A model generated the notes under the pieces. It made no database searches. It saw only the letters and a list, made by a program, of their open reading frames with translations, and had not been told where the DNA came from. This document shows, piece by piece, positions 1 through 8,599 of a stretch of DNA of 39,628 bases; the stretch's first letter is position 1, and every line of letters begins with the position of its first letter. Made by a program: the position numbers and the translations under genes. The DNA is taken from positions 1 to 39,628 of the forward strand of contig CBFHSW010000105.1 in the NCBI GenBank assembly GCA_965658595.1. Reading direction: 5' to 3'. The DNA is from UBA1858 sp965658595. GTDB taxonomy: Bacteria; Pseudomonadota; Gammaproteobacteria; UBA4575.

Positions 1-851
1 TTAGGTTCGCCCGCAGGATTGATCATGATGCCCGCATATAAAAATCCTTGATAAGGATGCCCCTCTGCCATGAAACCATTAACGGTTGGAAGGATTACTT
101 GATCCATGATTTTCTTATGCATTATTGAGTCAACCAGTGGGGAAGGAGAATAAGCCCCCATACCGCCAGTATTAGGCCCAACATCACCTGCATCTCTAGC
201 TTTGTGGTCTTGTGAGCTGGCCAGTGGCACAACTGTATCGTGATCGACCACACAAATAAAACTGACTTCCTCACCTTGAATAAACTCTTCTATAACAATT
301 TTTTTGCCGGCGTCACCATGTGCATCGCCACTGAGAATAGTCATGACAGCATTTTGGGCTTCATCTGCGCTATGGGCGATAACTACCCCTTTGCCTGCAG
401 CCAGTCCATCCGCTTTGATAACAATAGGTAAAGATTTTTTACTCAAATAATCAAGTGCGGACTTCGGTTCCGTGAAGGTAGCAAATTCTGCAGTAGGAAT
501 AGCGTATTTCTGCATAAACTTTTTGGCAAAAGTTTTGGAGCCTTCCAGCTGGGCATTATATTGCTTAGGCCCAAAAATTTTTATGCCTGCTGCACTAAAT
601 ATATCCACGATCCCAGCCACCAACGGTGCTTCTGGGCCGACAACAACCAAATCTATCTTTTCGGATAATGAGAACTCCAGTAAAGCGTCTATAGCATCAC
701 TGGCGATATCTATATTAATGATATTTTCTTCACTCTCAGTACCGGCATTGCCTGGTGCTACATACACTTTATGAGTGTGTTGAGATTGAATAAGTTTCCA
801 AGCGAGTGCATGCTCTCTGCCACCACTGCCGATTACAAGTATATTTTTCAT
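1..851 (-). CDS. purD: Phosphoribosylamine--glycine ligase (GARS), 3' end outside window
   Basis: This enzyme makes glycinamide ribonucleotide from phosphoribosylamine, glycine and ATP, the second step of purine synthesis. The translation starts MKNILVIGSGGREHALAW, the typical PurD N-terminus with its GGREHA loop. The ATP-grasp region follows, with IKADGLAAGKGVV near residue 150 and the GPNTGGMGAYSPSP substrate loop near residue 230. About 283 residues are visible of a family length of about 430; the C-terminus runs off the left edge, so this is a partial gene, not a broken one. The ATG at 849-851 has only a weak ribosome site. In many gammaproteobacteria purD directly follows purH. Here a permease gene and a DUF4399 gene lie between them, so purD probably needs its own promoter. 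Confidence 0.95.
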   Translation of the reverse strand, partial: MKNILVIGSGGREHALAWKLIQSQHTHKVYVAPGNAGTESEENIINIDIASDAIDALLEFSLSEKIDLVVVGPEAPLVAGIVDIFSAAGIKIFGPKQYNAQLEGSKTFAKKFMQKYAIPTAEFATFTEPKSALDYLSKKSLPIVIKADGLAAGKGVVIAHSADEAQNAVMTILSGDAHGDAGKKIVIEEFIQGEEVSFICVVDHDTVVPLASSQDHKARDAGDVGPNTGGMGAYSPSPLVDSIMHKKIMDQVILPTVNGFMAEGHPYQGFLYAGIMINPAGEP

Positions 852-914
852 ATCTTAATGTTATCTGATTTTATACTCATGCGCTCATCAAACTTAAGCT
901 TATGAGAGGATTTG

Positions 915-1814
915 TTATGTGTAATTTGGTAGCACATAGAGCAAAGCAATGGGTAAAGTGAATATCGCAATACTATTGCCTAGCATCACAATGGCAGATA
1001 CTTTATCTGGTTCTTGTTGGTAGCGTTGAGCAAATAAAAAATTCATCACCGCAGGGGGCAAGGCCCCAAATAACACTAAAGCAGCTGTTTGCAGATTATC
1101 CAGAGGTAGCAAGTATGCCAGCATCAGTGCAAGGCCGACTCCGGTGAGTGGTGACAAGAAGCCGACACAAGTGCCGAGCTTCCAATGTGTAAGATTTGCT
1201 TGTGCCAACTGCACACCCAAGGAAAATAGCATTAATGGCACCGCTATACTGCCGAGCATTTGCATGGGTAATAAAAGATAGTCATCTAAGCGAATCGATT
1301 GAGACTGTAAACTGACAGCAATTATTGCTGCTAAGATCGCCGGCGAACTGAGGCTACGTTGCCATCTTGCGCGTTTATCCAGCATGTAAGTGCCCAAGCC
1401 AAAGTGCATAATATTGCCGATAAGAAATAGGATCACGGCAGCGGCTAAGCCATCAGGCCCAAGCGCCAAAGTCATCAGTGGAAGACCGATATTACCAGCA
1501 TTATGGAACATCATGGTGGGTGCTAGGGTGTTAAATTGGGTGTTCAGTAAGCGCGCAAAAAGATGCGCAAATAGCATTGTTAATAACACCAGACATACGC
1601 CCGCCATGGCCAGAAAGGCATATTGTTGAAAATTGAATTGTTGTTCTATCAAAGAACTGAACACTAAAGCAGGAATGAAAACATTAAGATTAATTTCACT
1701 CATGGAGCCCAATGATGGAGCTTGCTTAAGACTGACTGACAAACCAATGCCCACGATCAGAACCATGGGAAACATTATTTGTCCTATATGCAATGCTAGC
1801 GCGATACCCGTCAT
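915..1814 (-). CDS. AEC-family (auxin efflux carrier-like) permease
   Basis: A 299-residue inner-membrane protein made almost wholly of hydrophobic segments, about ten predicted by eye. It has the layout of the AEC/BASS-like transporter family: an N-terminal half ending in a GNIGLPL motif (residues around 107-113, FHNAGNIGLPLMTLALG) and a C-terminal half containing GALPPAVMNFLFAQRY. The GN.GLP and PPAVMNF signatures are typical of bacterial AEC proteins. Substrates in this family vary (malate, malonate, other organic acids) and cannot be read from the sequence. It lies between purD and purH on the same strand, about 60 bases upstream of purD, but has no obvious link to purines. No good Shine-Dalgarno site precedes the ATG at 1814. 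Confidence 0.85.
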   Translation of the reverse strand: MTGIALALHIGQIMFPMVLIVGIGLSVSLKQAPSLGSMSEINLNVFIPALVFSSLIEQQFNFQQYAFLAMAGVCLVLLTMLFAHLFARLLNTQFNTLAPTMMFHNAGNIGLPLMTLALGPDGLAAAVILFLIGNIMHFGLGTYMLDKRARWQRSLSSPAILAAIIAVSLQSQSIRLDDYLLLPMQMLGSIAVPLMLFSLGVQLAQANLTHWKLGTCVGFLSPLTGVGLALMLAYLLPLDNLQTAALVLFGALPPAVMNFLFAQRYQQEPDKVSAIVMLGNSIAIFTLPIALLYVLPNYT

Positions 1815-1963
1815 GACGAAAAAGTTGTTAAAGTGATCGAGGGAGTGATGTTAGGTCTGACATAATATTACCCTAAACCTCGCTTGAGTAGTGATGATAT
1901 ATTCATACTGGCGAAGTCTTGCTGTTATTCAAGAATGATTAAAATTTTATGGGGTTATAGAAC

Positions 1964-2389
1964 ATGAAAGAAACTATTTTGTTCATATTGTTGTTGTGCT
2001 GGATATCTGTTGGTACAGCCAATCAACTCATTTCAGATGCTCCTGAGGGTGCGCAGGTATACTTTATTAGTCCGGCAGATGGTGATGTCATCAGCTCACC
2101 TGTCACCATTAAGTTTGGACTCAAGGGTATGGGGGTGGCACCCGCTGGCACACAACGTGAACATACAGGACATCATCACTTATTAATAAATTTAGATATC
2201 CAGAGTTTAAACATGCAGCAGCCATTACCGGCAACTGATCAAGTGGTGCACTTTGGTGGTGGGCAGACTGAGGCACAAATTGAGTTGCCAGCAGGGCAGC
2301 ATAGTTTACAGCTGTTGTTAGGTAATTATGCCCATGTGCCACATAACAAACCGGTGCTGTCAGAAAAGATACATATCACGGTTGAATAA
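1964..2389 (+). CDS. Secreted DUF4399 protein
   Basis: A 141-residue protein with an N-terminal signal peptide (hydrophobic residues 4-18, probable cleavage after GTA near residue 19). The mature part matches what I recall of DUF4399: YFISPADGDVISSPVTIKFGLKGMGVAPAGT, then a histidine cluster TGHHHLLIN near residue 70, then a C-terminal strand region ending in a beta-sandwich-like ITVE. The function of the family is unknown. The HHH cluster could bind metal, but that is a guess. Start: ATG 1964 with a GGGG-containing ribosome site about 9 bases upstream. It is transcribed opposite to its neighbours and ends at a symmetrical terminator shared with purH. Confidence 0.8.
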   Translation: MKETILFILLLCWISVGTANQLISDAPEGAQVYFISPADGDVISSPVTIKFGLKGMGVAPAGTQREHTGHHHLLINLDIQSLNMQQPLPATDQVVHFGGGQTEAQIELPAGQHSLQLLLGNYAHVPHNKPVLSEKIHITVE

Positions 2390-2392
2390 ACT

Positions 2393-2430
2393 AAAAAGCC
2401 TGCTGATCGATTATAATCAGCAGGCTTTTT
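2393..2430. terminator. Bidirectional rho-independent terminator between DUF4399 gene and purH
   Basis: A 15-bp inverted repeat, AAAAAGCCTGCTGAT and its complement ATCAGCAGGCTTTTT, separated by 8 bases. The A tract on one side and T tract on the other let it work in both directions. It lies between the convergent stops of the DUF4399 gene (2389) and purH (2458). Confidence 0.92.
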
Positions 2431-2457
2431 GTTGATTGAATTTACTGAATACGGCTA

Positions 2458-4026
2458 TTAGTGGCGGAAATGTCTCACGCCGGTGAATAGCATGGCAATA
2501 TTGTGTTCATTCGCTGCTGCAATGACCTCGTCATCGTTGCGTGAGCCACCCGGTTGAATAACTGCCGTAATGCCTGCTTCATGGGCTGTATCAAGGCCAT
2601 CTCGGAATGGGAAAAAGGCATCAGATGCCATTACTGATCCTGCCACTGTAAGGTTTTCATCGCTAGCTTTAATGCCCGCAATTCTAGCCGAGTAAACACG
2701 ACTCATCTGACCCGCACCTATGCCGATGGATTGTTCGTTACGCACATAGACAATGGCATTTGATTTAACAAACTTAGCAATCTTCCAAGCGAATAGACAA
2801 TCACGAATCTCTTCCTGACTAGGCTGACGTTGAGTTACAACACGACAATCTTGTTCAGTAATAATAGCTTGGTCATGATCTTGCACTAACACACCACCAC
2901 TCACACGGCGCAGATCATAGCCGCTATTCTCAGCTGTTAAATGGCCACACTTAAGTACGCGGGTATTGGGTTTGGTTTGCAGTATCTCTGCCACTCCATC
3001 TTCAATACCTGGGGCGATAATCACCTCAACAAACTGTTGATCTAAAATGTTTTTAGCAGTGTTAGCATCTAACGGTCGGTTAAAAGCGATAATGCCACCA
3101 AAAGCAGAAGTTGGATCTGTCTGATAGGCTTTTTGGTAAGCTTGTTGAATATCGTGAGCGACAGCTACTCCACATGGGTTGGCGTGCTTAACAATAACGC
3201 ATGCAGCTTGATCGAATTGTTTTACGCATTGCAAGGCTGCATCAGTATCAGCGATGTTATTGAATGAAAGTTCTTTACCCTGAATAAATTCAGCCGCTGC
3301 AATACTGTCTGACGCTGGATTTTTTTCACTATAGAAGCTGGCTTGTTGATGAGGGTTCTCACCATAACGTAGGCTTTGTTTTTGCTCGAATGCGAGGTGA
3401 AAATTACTGGCAAACTCAACATCATTTTGTTGGCCTAAATAATTAGCAATCATGCCATCGTATTCTGCTGTATGACTGAAGGCCTTACGTGCTAACTCTG
3501 CACGCGTTGAGGTATCCAAGCAAAACTCATTGTGTGTTAATTCTTCTAGTAAACTGGAGTAGTCATTTGGATTGACAACCACTGCTACACGCGCATGATT
3601 TTTAGCTGCGGCACGTATCATTGCTGGGCCACCAATATCTATGTTCTCGATAGCCTGTTCCAGAGTGCAATCAGGCTTCGCAATAGTAGCTGCAAATGGA
3701 TACAGATTGACGACCACCAAATCGATGGCATCGATATCATGTGTTTGCATGATATCGTCATCAGTACCAGCTCGTCCAAGAATGCCACCATGGATTTTGG
3801 GATGCAGTGTCTTTACTCGTCCTGCCATTATTTCAGGGAACTGAGTATGTTCACTTACGTCTGTTACAGGGATACCTGCAGACTTTAACTGAGCTGCGGT
3901 TCCACCAGTTGAAAGTATGTGAACACCGGCGGCATGCAAGGCTAATGCAAAGTCCTGTATGCCAGTTTTATCTGAAACACTTATCAGTGCACGTTTGATT
4001 TTGTGCGTCTGGGTAGAGGCTGACAT
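2458..4026 (-). CDS. purH: Bifunctional AICAR transformylase / IMP cyclohydrolase
   Basis: PurH catalyses the last two steps of IMP synthesis: formylation of AICAR by 10-formyl-tetrahydrofolate, then ring closure. At 522 residues it is full length. The N-terminal cyclohydrolase (MGS-like) domain shows SVSDKTG, LSTGGTA and GRVKTLHPKIHGGIL. The C-terminal transformylase domain shows the catalytic KHANPCG motif near residue 279 and the conserved end TGVRHFRH. The ATG at 4026 lies only 8 bases after the fis stop, so purH is probably the last gene of the aroQ-to-fis run. It ends at the bidirectional terminator at 2393-2430, which separates it from the AEC and purD genes. Confidence 0.98.
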   Translation of the reverse strand: MSASTQTHKIKRALISVSDKTGIQDFALALHAAGVHILSTGGTAAQLKSAGIPVTDVSEHTQFPEIMAGRVKTLHPKIHGGILGRAGTDDDIMQTHDIDAIDLVVVNLYPFAATIAKPDCTLEQAIENIDIGGPAMIRAAAKNHARVAVVVNPNDYSSLLEELTHNEFCLDTSTRAELARKAFSHTAEYDGMIANYLGQQNDVEFASNFHLAFEQKQSLRYGENPHQQASFYSEKNPASDSIAAAEFIQGKELSFNNIADTDAALQCVKQFDQAACVIVKHANPCGVAVAHDIQQAYQKAYQTDPTSAFGGIIAFNRPLDANTAKNILDQQFVEVIIAPGIEDGVAEILQTKPNTRVLKCGHLTAENSGYDLRRVSGGVLVQDHDQAIITEQDCRVVTQRQPSQEEIRDCLFAWKIAKFVKSNAIVYVRNEQSIGIGAGQMSRVYSARIAGIKASDENLTVAGSVMASDAFFPFRDGLDTAHEAGITAVIQPGGSRNDDEVIAAANEHNIAMLFTGVRHFRH

Positions 4027-4034
4027 AGATAAAA

Positions 4035-4316
4035 TTATCGTACGTCGTAATGTTTAAGTTTTTTTCTAAGCGTGCCGCGGTTTAAACCCAGACATTTGGC
4101 TGCTTTAGTTTGATTGCCGCCACAATAATTCATTACAGACTCCAGCAATGGCTTCTCAACTTCTTCGATTACCATACGGTATAAGTCGTCAGGTGTGTGA
4201 CCATCAAGTTTGCTGAAGTAACTTCTTAGTGAGTCTGCAACAGACTCTCTTAGCGTTTGGGTGGGAGTCACAGGATGTAACTCGGATACGTTTAGTGGTG
4301 TTACGGGGCTAGTCAT
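4035..4316 (-). CDS. fis: DNA-binding protein Fis
   Basis: Fis is a small dimeric nucleoid protein that bends DNA and tunes growth-rate-dependent transcription. This copy has 93 residues, against 98 in E. coli. The C-terminal half carries the helix-turn-helix GGNQTKAAKCLGLNRGTLRKKL, nearly the textbook Fis sequence. The N-terminal part is more divergent, as is usual. Its ATG overlaps the dusB stop as ATGA (4313-4316), so translation is coupled to dusB, the conserved gammaproteobacterial arrangement. It is followed after 8 bases by purH. Confidence 0.97.
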   Translation of the reverse strand: MTSPVTPLNVSELHPVTPTQTLRESVADSLRSYFSKLDGHTPDDLYRMVIEEVEKPLLESVMNYCGGNQTKAAKCLGLNRGTLRKKLKHYDVR

Positions 4317-5299
4317 GCAACGTTCTCCAGTTTTATTTTTATATTTTGTAATTGTTTGCGTACAGTATCGAACTGAGTATCAGCATCTTCTATTGTTAGA
4401 ACACTTTTTCTGTATTGCTGCATATCTGCAAGATGATCGTAGTACCAACCTATATGTTTGCGTGCAATACGGACACCAGATTCCTTGCCGTAGTAGGAAT
4501 ACAATTCTTGTAAGTGAGTCAATATAACGGTACGCACCTCCTCCGATGACGGGGGAAGACATTTTTCATTAAATTTTAGATAGTGGTCAATTGCGCGGAA
4601 CAACCACGGCTGACCCTGTGCCGCTCTGCCGAGCATAATCGCATCTGCGTTAGTAATTGCCAAGACTTTTTTTGCTTTTTCTGGGGAATTAATATCGCCA
4701 TTTGCAACCACTGGGATATTGACAGATTGCTTGATCTTTCTGATGGTGTCGTATTCAGCTTCGCCTTTGAAACGGCAGGCACGAGTTCTTCCATGTACGC
4801 TTAATAATTGAATCCCGCTGTCTTGTGCTATCTGAGCAATGCGAACACCGTTGCGATTATTTTCATCAGTCCCGGTGCGGATTTTGAGTGTTACTGGCAC
4901 GTCAACGGATTCCACTACAGCATCTAAAATCCTTTTCACTAAATCTTCATCTGCTAACAATGCAGAACCTGCTAAAACCTTACAAACTTTCTTGGCCGGA
5001 CAGCCCATATTGATATCAATAATGTGAGCTCCATTATCCACATTGAAGCGTGCCGCTTTGGCCAGTTGATATGGATCAGAACCGACAATTTGAACCGCAC
5101 TAGGACCGGGCTCATCCTTATGGTTACGTCGTATGGAAGATTTTTTTGTATGCCATAGATCTTCCTTAGCACTAACCATTTCAGACACCGAATAACCCGC
5201 ACCCCAACGTCTACATAACTTTCGGTAGATCAAGTCAGACACACCCGCCATAGGTGCGACGAACAGGTTATTGTCTAATTGATGGGGACCTATTTGCAT
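4313..5299 (-). CDS. dusB: tRNA-dihydrouridine synthase B
   Basis: An FMN enzyme that reduces uridine to dihydrouridine in tRNA. The open frame extends to 5485, but I place the start at the ATG at 5297-5299. The protein then begins MQIGPHQL, aligning with E. coli DusB MRIGQYQL, and is 329 residues long, normal for the family. The upstream extension would overlap prmA by 113 bases and has no Dus-like sequence. Motifs: FMN-site APMAGVSD near the N-terminus; the catalytic cysteine in NMGCPAKKV near residue 95; KIRTG; HGRTRACRFKGEA; ANGDI; MLGRAAQGQPW. The ribosome site before 5299 is poor. It is coupled to fis by an ATGA overlap. Confidence 0.95.
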   Translation of the reverse strand: MQIGPHQLDNNLFVAPMAGVSDLIYRKLCRRWGAGYSVSEMVSAKEDLWHTKKSSIRRNHKDEPGPSAVQIVGSDPYQLAKAARFNVDNGAHIIDINMGCPAKKVCKVLAGSALLADEDLVKRILDAVVESVDVPVTLKIRTGTDENNRNGVRIAQIAQDSGIQLLSVHGRTRACRFKGEAEYDTIRKIKQSVNIPVVANGDINSPEKAKKVLAITNADAIMLGRAAQGQPWLFRAIDHYLKFNEKCLPPSSEEVRTVILTHLQELYSYYGKESGVRIARKHIGWYYDHLADMQQYRKSVLTIEDADTQFDTVRKQLQNIKIKLENVA

Positions 5300-5372
5300 A
5301 AAATGTGCTATCAGCTCGGGTGGCTGTGCATCATACCACTGTGGCTCGGTATGAGAAATCTGAAGAGCTTCT

Positions 5373-6248
5373 TTATTGTGTGGATTTAAGCGTGAAAGTG
5401 ATGGCTGACCAGTCGCCTTTGGAGCGTATCTGCTGACAATCGACGTGCTGGGAATAATGCTCAATGATGGCATCACTTTGTTCATTCAGGATGCCGGATA
5501 ACAGCAATGTGCCGCCAGGTTGAAGGTGGGAAAGCAGTGTGTCACGTAGCTGTATGAGTGGAGCGGCCAGAATGTTGGCTACTAGTACCTGTGCTTTTAC
5601 CTGCGCTAATTTTTCTGGCAGTCCAATCGTAAAAGCCTGTAATGACAATTGGTTTCTGCGCGCATTATCAATACTGGCATCGACTGCTTGCGGATCGATA
5701 TCTACTGCATACACATGCTCAGCCCCAAGTAGATGTGCTGATAGGGCTAAGATACCGCTACCACAACCAAAATCGATGACATTCTGATGCGCTAGTGACA
5801 TCTGGCTGAGGTTTTCGAGACATAAGAACGTTGTTGGATGATGGCCGGTACCAAACGCCAAGCCAGGATCGAGTTGCAGGCTAACGCCAGTTGGACTGGG
5901 GTTGTCTTCCCAAGATGGATAAATCCATAGTGATCCAAATTGCACAGCTGTGAACATCTGCTGGAATTTTTCTTGCCAGCCTTGGTTGTCAATTTGTGAT
6001 AACTCTATTTGTGAATGAATAGCAGATTCATGTTCGAGAGCCTTACATGCTAGATCAAAAGCATTGCGCTCTGTGAAATGCGCTTGGATGATGAGGTTAG
6101 ACCAGATCGGATGGTCACCGATCGGTGGCTCAAAAATAGGTTCGTCAGCCGCATCTTCAAATGTAATACTGACAGCCCCACAGTTAAATAGAAGATCTTC
6201 AATGCGCTCACTTGATGCAGCATCTATTTGCAAGCGCAATTGAAGCAT
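5373..6248 (-). CDS. prmA: Ribosomal protein L11 methyltransferase
   Basis: PrmA trimethylates ribosomal protein L11 using S-adenosylmethionine. The protein has 291 residues, the usual length. An N-terminal substrate-recognition domain (about residues 1-95) is followed by a Rossmann methyltransferase domain with LDPGLAFGTGHHPTT, motif I VIDFGCGSGILALSA near residue 160, acidic motif II AVDIDPQAV, and NILAAPL. The ATG lies 2 bases after the accC stop (TGA-TC-ATG), so it is in the same transcript. About 73 bases separate its stop from the dusB start. Confidence 0.97.
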   Translation of the reverse strand: MLQLRLQIDAASSERIEDLLFNCGAVSITFEDAADEPIFEPPIGDHPIWSNLIIQAHFTERNAFDLACKALEHESAIHSQIELSQIDNQGWQEKFQQMFTAVQFGSLWIYPSWEDNPSPTGVSLQLDPGLAFGTGHHPTTFLCLENLSQMSLAHQNVIDFGCGSGILALSAHLLGAEHVYAVDIDPQAVDASIDNARRNQLSLQAFTIGLPEKLAQVKAQVLVANILAAPLIQLRDTLLSHLQPGGTLLLSGILNEQSDAIIEHYSQHVDCQQIRSKGDWSAITFTLKSTQ

Positions 6249-6250
6249 GA

Positions 6251-7603
6251 TCAGCTATCTTTTTCGGATTCGAGTAATCTCTCTAGATAATGAATGTCCA
6301 CTTCACCTTTAACAAACTCTGGATCATTCATTAATTTGAGTTGCAGCGGGATATTGGTCTTGATACCGTCAATGATCATTTCTTGCAACGCACCACGCAT
6401 ACGTATAATCGCAGTCTCACGATCATCGCCATAAGTAATTAGCTTGCCAATCATAGAGTCATAGTTGGGTGGTACGCTGTAACCACTGTAGATGTGTGAG
6501 TCCACACGCACACCTAATCCGCCGGCACTATGAAAACGTTGAATTTTGCCCGGACTGGGAATGAATGTTTCTGAATCCTCAGCATTCAGTCGGCATTCGA
6601 CAGAATGTCCGCTGAGATTAATATCATCTTGAGTGAGTGTGAGTTTTTCGCCTGAGGCGATTAATAATTGTTGTTTAACAATATCGACGCCGGTGATAAA
6701 TTCGGTCACAGGGTGTTCTACTTGAACACGAGTATTCATTTCGATGAAATAGAATTCATTGTTCTCATAAAGGAATTCAAAGGTGCCTGCGCCACGATAA
6801 CCAATGTGCTTACAAGCATCAGTACAACGTTTACCAATATCTTGGCGTTGTTGTTCAGTCAGCCCAGGTGCGGGTGCTTCTTCTATCACTTTTTGATGTC
6901 GACGCTGCATGGAACAATCTCTTTCACCTAGAAAGATAGCGTTACCAAAAGAATCAGCCAGGACTTGTATTTCAATATGGCGAGGAGTCTCAAGAAACTT
7001 CTCCATATACAAAGTATCGTTATTAAATGCATTAGCGGCTTCTGCACGTGTCAAAGATATCGCTTCGGATAACTCATCATCACCACGTACAATACGCATA
7101 CCCCGTCCACCACCACCACCAGCGGCCTTAACGATAATAGGATAGCCTATTTCAATAGCTAATTTGGAATTGCTAGCGAAATCATCTGTAAGTGGTTCTG
7201 GTGAGCCGGGCACACATGGAACTCCTGCTTCTTGCATGGCTTGCTTGGCAGAAATTTTGTCTCCCATCTTGCGAATGGTCTCAGCGGTTGGGCCTATGAA
7301 CACAAAGCCACTGGATTCGACGCGTTCGGCAAAGTCATCATTTTCAGACAGGAATCCATAGCCGGGGTGTATAGCAGTTGCATCGGTCACTTCTGCTGCG
7401 CTGATGATCGCGGGGATATTGAGATAACTTTCGGTCGAAGGTGCAGGGCCAATACACACAGATTCATCAGCGAGTTTTACGTGTTTGAGATCGCGATCAA
7501 CAGTAGAGTGTATTGCAACGGTTTTTATACCTAACTCACGGCACGCACGCAGAATCCTCAATGCAATTTCACCGCGGTTGGCAATAACAACTTTTTCTAA
7601 CAT
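6251..7603 (-). CDS. accC: Biotin carboxylase subunit of acetyl-CoA carboxylase
   Basis: AccC carboxylates the biotin on AccB with bicarbonate and ATP, the first half-reaction of fatty-acid synthesis. The 450-residue length is exact for the family. Visible motifs are MLEKVVIANRGEIALRI at the start, the glycine-rich ATP-grasp loop KAAGGGGGRGMR near residue 160, the EMNTRVQVEHPVTE active-site segment near residue 290, and a C-terminal SMIGKLITYG. It follows accB after 85 bases, the usual accBC pairing, and runs directly into prmA. Confidence 0.98.
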   Translation of the reverse strand: MLEKVVIANRGEIALRILRACRELGIKTVAIHSTVDRDLKHVKLADESVCIGPAPSTESYLNIPAIISAAEVTDATAIHPGYGFLSENDDFAERVESSGFVFIGPTAETIRKMGDKISAKQAMQEAGVPCVPGSPEPLTDDFASNSKLAIEIGYPIIVKAAGGGGGRGMRIVRGDDELSEAISLTRAEAANAFNNDTLYMEKFLETPRHIEIQVLADSFGNAIFLGERDCSMQRRHQKVIEEAPAPGLTEQQRQDIGKRCTDACKHIGYRGAGTFEFLYENNEFYFIEMNTRVQVEHPVTEFITGVDIVKQQLLIASGEKLTLTQDDINLSGHSVECRLNAEDSETFIPSPGKIQRFHSAGGLGVRVDSHIYSGYSVPPNYDSMIGKLITYGDDRETAIIRMRGALQEMIIDGIKTNIPLQLKLMNDPEFVKGEVDIHYLERLLESEKDS

Positions 7604-7688
7604 GATAATTTTTTCTTCAAGTGTAAGGTTTTTATGTGGACATTAAACTTAGCTTAAGATCCACACAGCGTGTTTTTCTTGATAACTT

Positions 7689-8144
7689 CTATTCGATTAC
7701 AAATAGAGGCTGATCAAATTCAACCGGCTGTCCATTTTCAGCAAGAACCGCTTTCACTGTGCCTGACTTATCACTTTCAATCTGATTGAGCATCTTCATT
7801 GCTTCTATGATGCAAAGTGTATCTCCTGCTTTTACTTGCTTGCCGATTTCTGTAAATGGCGCAGCACCTGGAGATGAAGCTTCATAAAAAGTGCCTACCA
7901 TTGGAGATTTAACTTGGTGTCCTGATACCGCTGCATCTTCAGTGCTAGCCGCCGCTTCACTGGGGGCGGCAGCTGGCGCTGCTACGGGTGCCGGTGCTGC
8001 TGCATACTGTACTGGAGCTGCGGCTATAGGGCTTTTTATTTCGCGTGTAATTCTTACCGATTCTTCACCTTCGGCGATTTCAATTTCTGCGATACCTGAT
8101 TCTTCGAGTAACTCGATGAGTTTTTTTATCTTACGTATATCCAT
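7689..8144 (-). CDS. accB: Biotin carboxyl carrier protein of acetyl-CoA carboxylase
   Basis: AccB carries the carboxyl group on a biotinylated lysine between AccC and the carboxyltransferase. The protein has 151 residues: an N-terminal helix region (MDIRKIKKLIELLEESG), an Ala/Pro-rich flexible linker at about residues 38-72, and a C-terminal biotinyl domain. The biotin site is EAMKM with lysine 117, which is 34 residues from the C-terminus, the same distance as in E. coli AccB. No strong ribosome site precedes the ATG, which lies 14 bases after the aroQ stop, so it is probably read as part of the aroQ transcript. Confidence 0.97.
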   Translation of the reverse strand: MDIRKIKKLIELLEESGIAEIEIAEGEESVRITREIKSPIAAAPVQYAAAPAPVAAPAAAPSEAAASTEDAAVSGHQVKSPMVGTFYEASSPGAAPFTEIGKQVKAGDTLCIIEAMKMLNQIESDKSGTVKAVLAENGQPVEFDQPLFVIE

Positions 8145-8158
8145 AGTTAATGTTTTTT

Positions 8159-8599
8159 TTAAGTAGTGATCTGTTGATGTGCTGCCTGTAAAGCCAGCAA
8201 ATAACCTTGTTTGCCCATGCCGCTGATAACGCCAACAGCAATATCTGATAGATAAGAAACCTGTCGAAAATCTTCACGTGCAAAGACATTAGAAAGATGA
8301 ACTTCAATGAAGGGGATAGATACTCCAAGAAACGCATCACGTAGGGCAATACTGGTGTGAGTGAAGGCGCCTGGATTGATCAATATGAAGGCCGTGTTAT
8401 TGTTCTTGGCCGCATGAATTTGATCGATCAAAACATGTTCGGCGTTGCTCTGACAGTGTTCTAATGTGTGTCCTAGCTGGTTGGCCTGTTGCGCGGTCTG
8501 TTCAACGATATCTTCTAGCGTATCGTAGCCATAGACTTCTGGTTCACGAGTCCCTAGCAAATTTAGATTTGGGCCATTTAATAACAATATAGTACTCAT
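8159..8599 (-). CDS. aroQ: Type II 3-dehydroquinate dehydratase
   Basis: AroQ dehydrates 3-dehydroquinate to 3-dehydroshikimate in the shikimate pathway. The 146-residue length and the start LLLNGPNLNLLGTREPEVYG identify the type II (dodecameric) enzyme. Lid-loop arginine 18 and catalytic tyrosine 23 are present, followed by INPGAFTHTS and the EVHLSN motif holding the catalytic-site histidine. It is the first gene of the run aroQ-accB-accC-prmA-dusB-fis-purH. A candidate promoter lies 26-53 bases upstream. Confidence 0.97.
   Translation of the reverse strand: MSTILLLNGPNLNLLGTREPEVYGYDTLEDIVEQTAQQANQLGHTLEHCQSNAEHVLIDQIHAAKNNNTAFILINPGAFTHTSIALRDAFLGVSIPFIEVHLSNVFAREDFRQVSYLSDIAVGVISGMGKQGYLLALQAAHQQITT

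Noticed and set aside
5300..5485. N-terminal extension of DusB
   Set aside because: It overlaps prmA by 113 bases, has no Dus-like sequence, and the ATG at 5299 matches the E. coli start.
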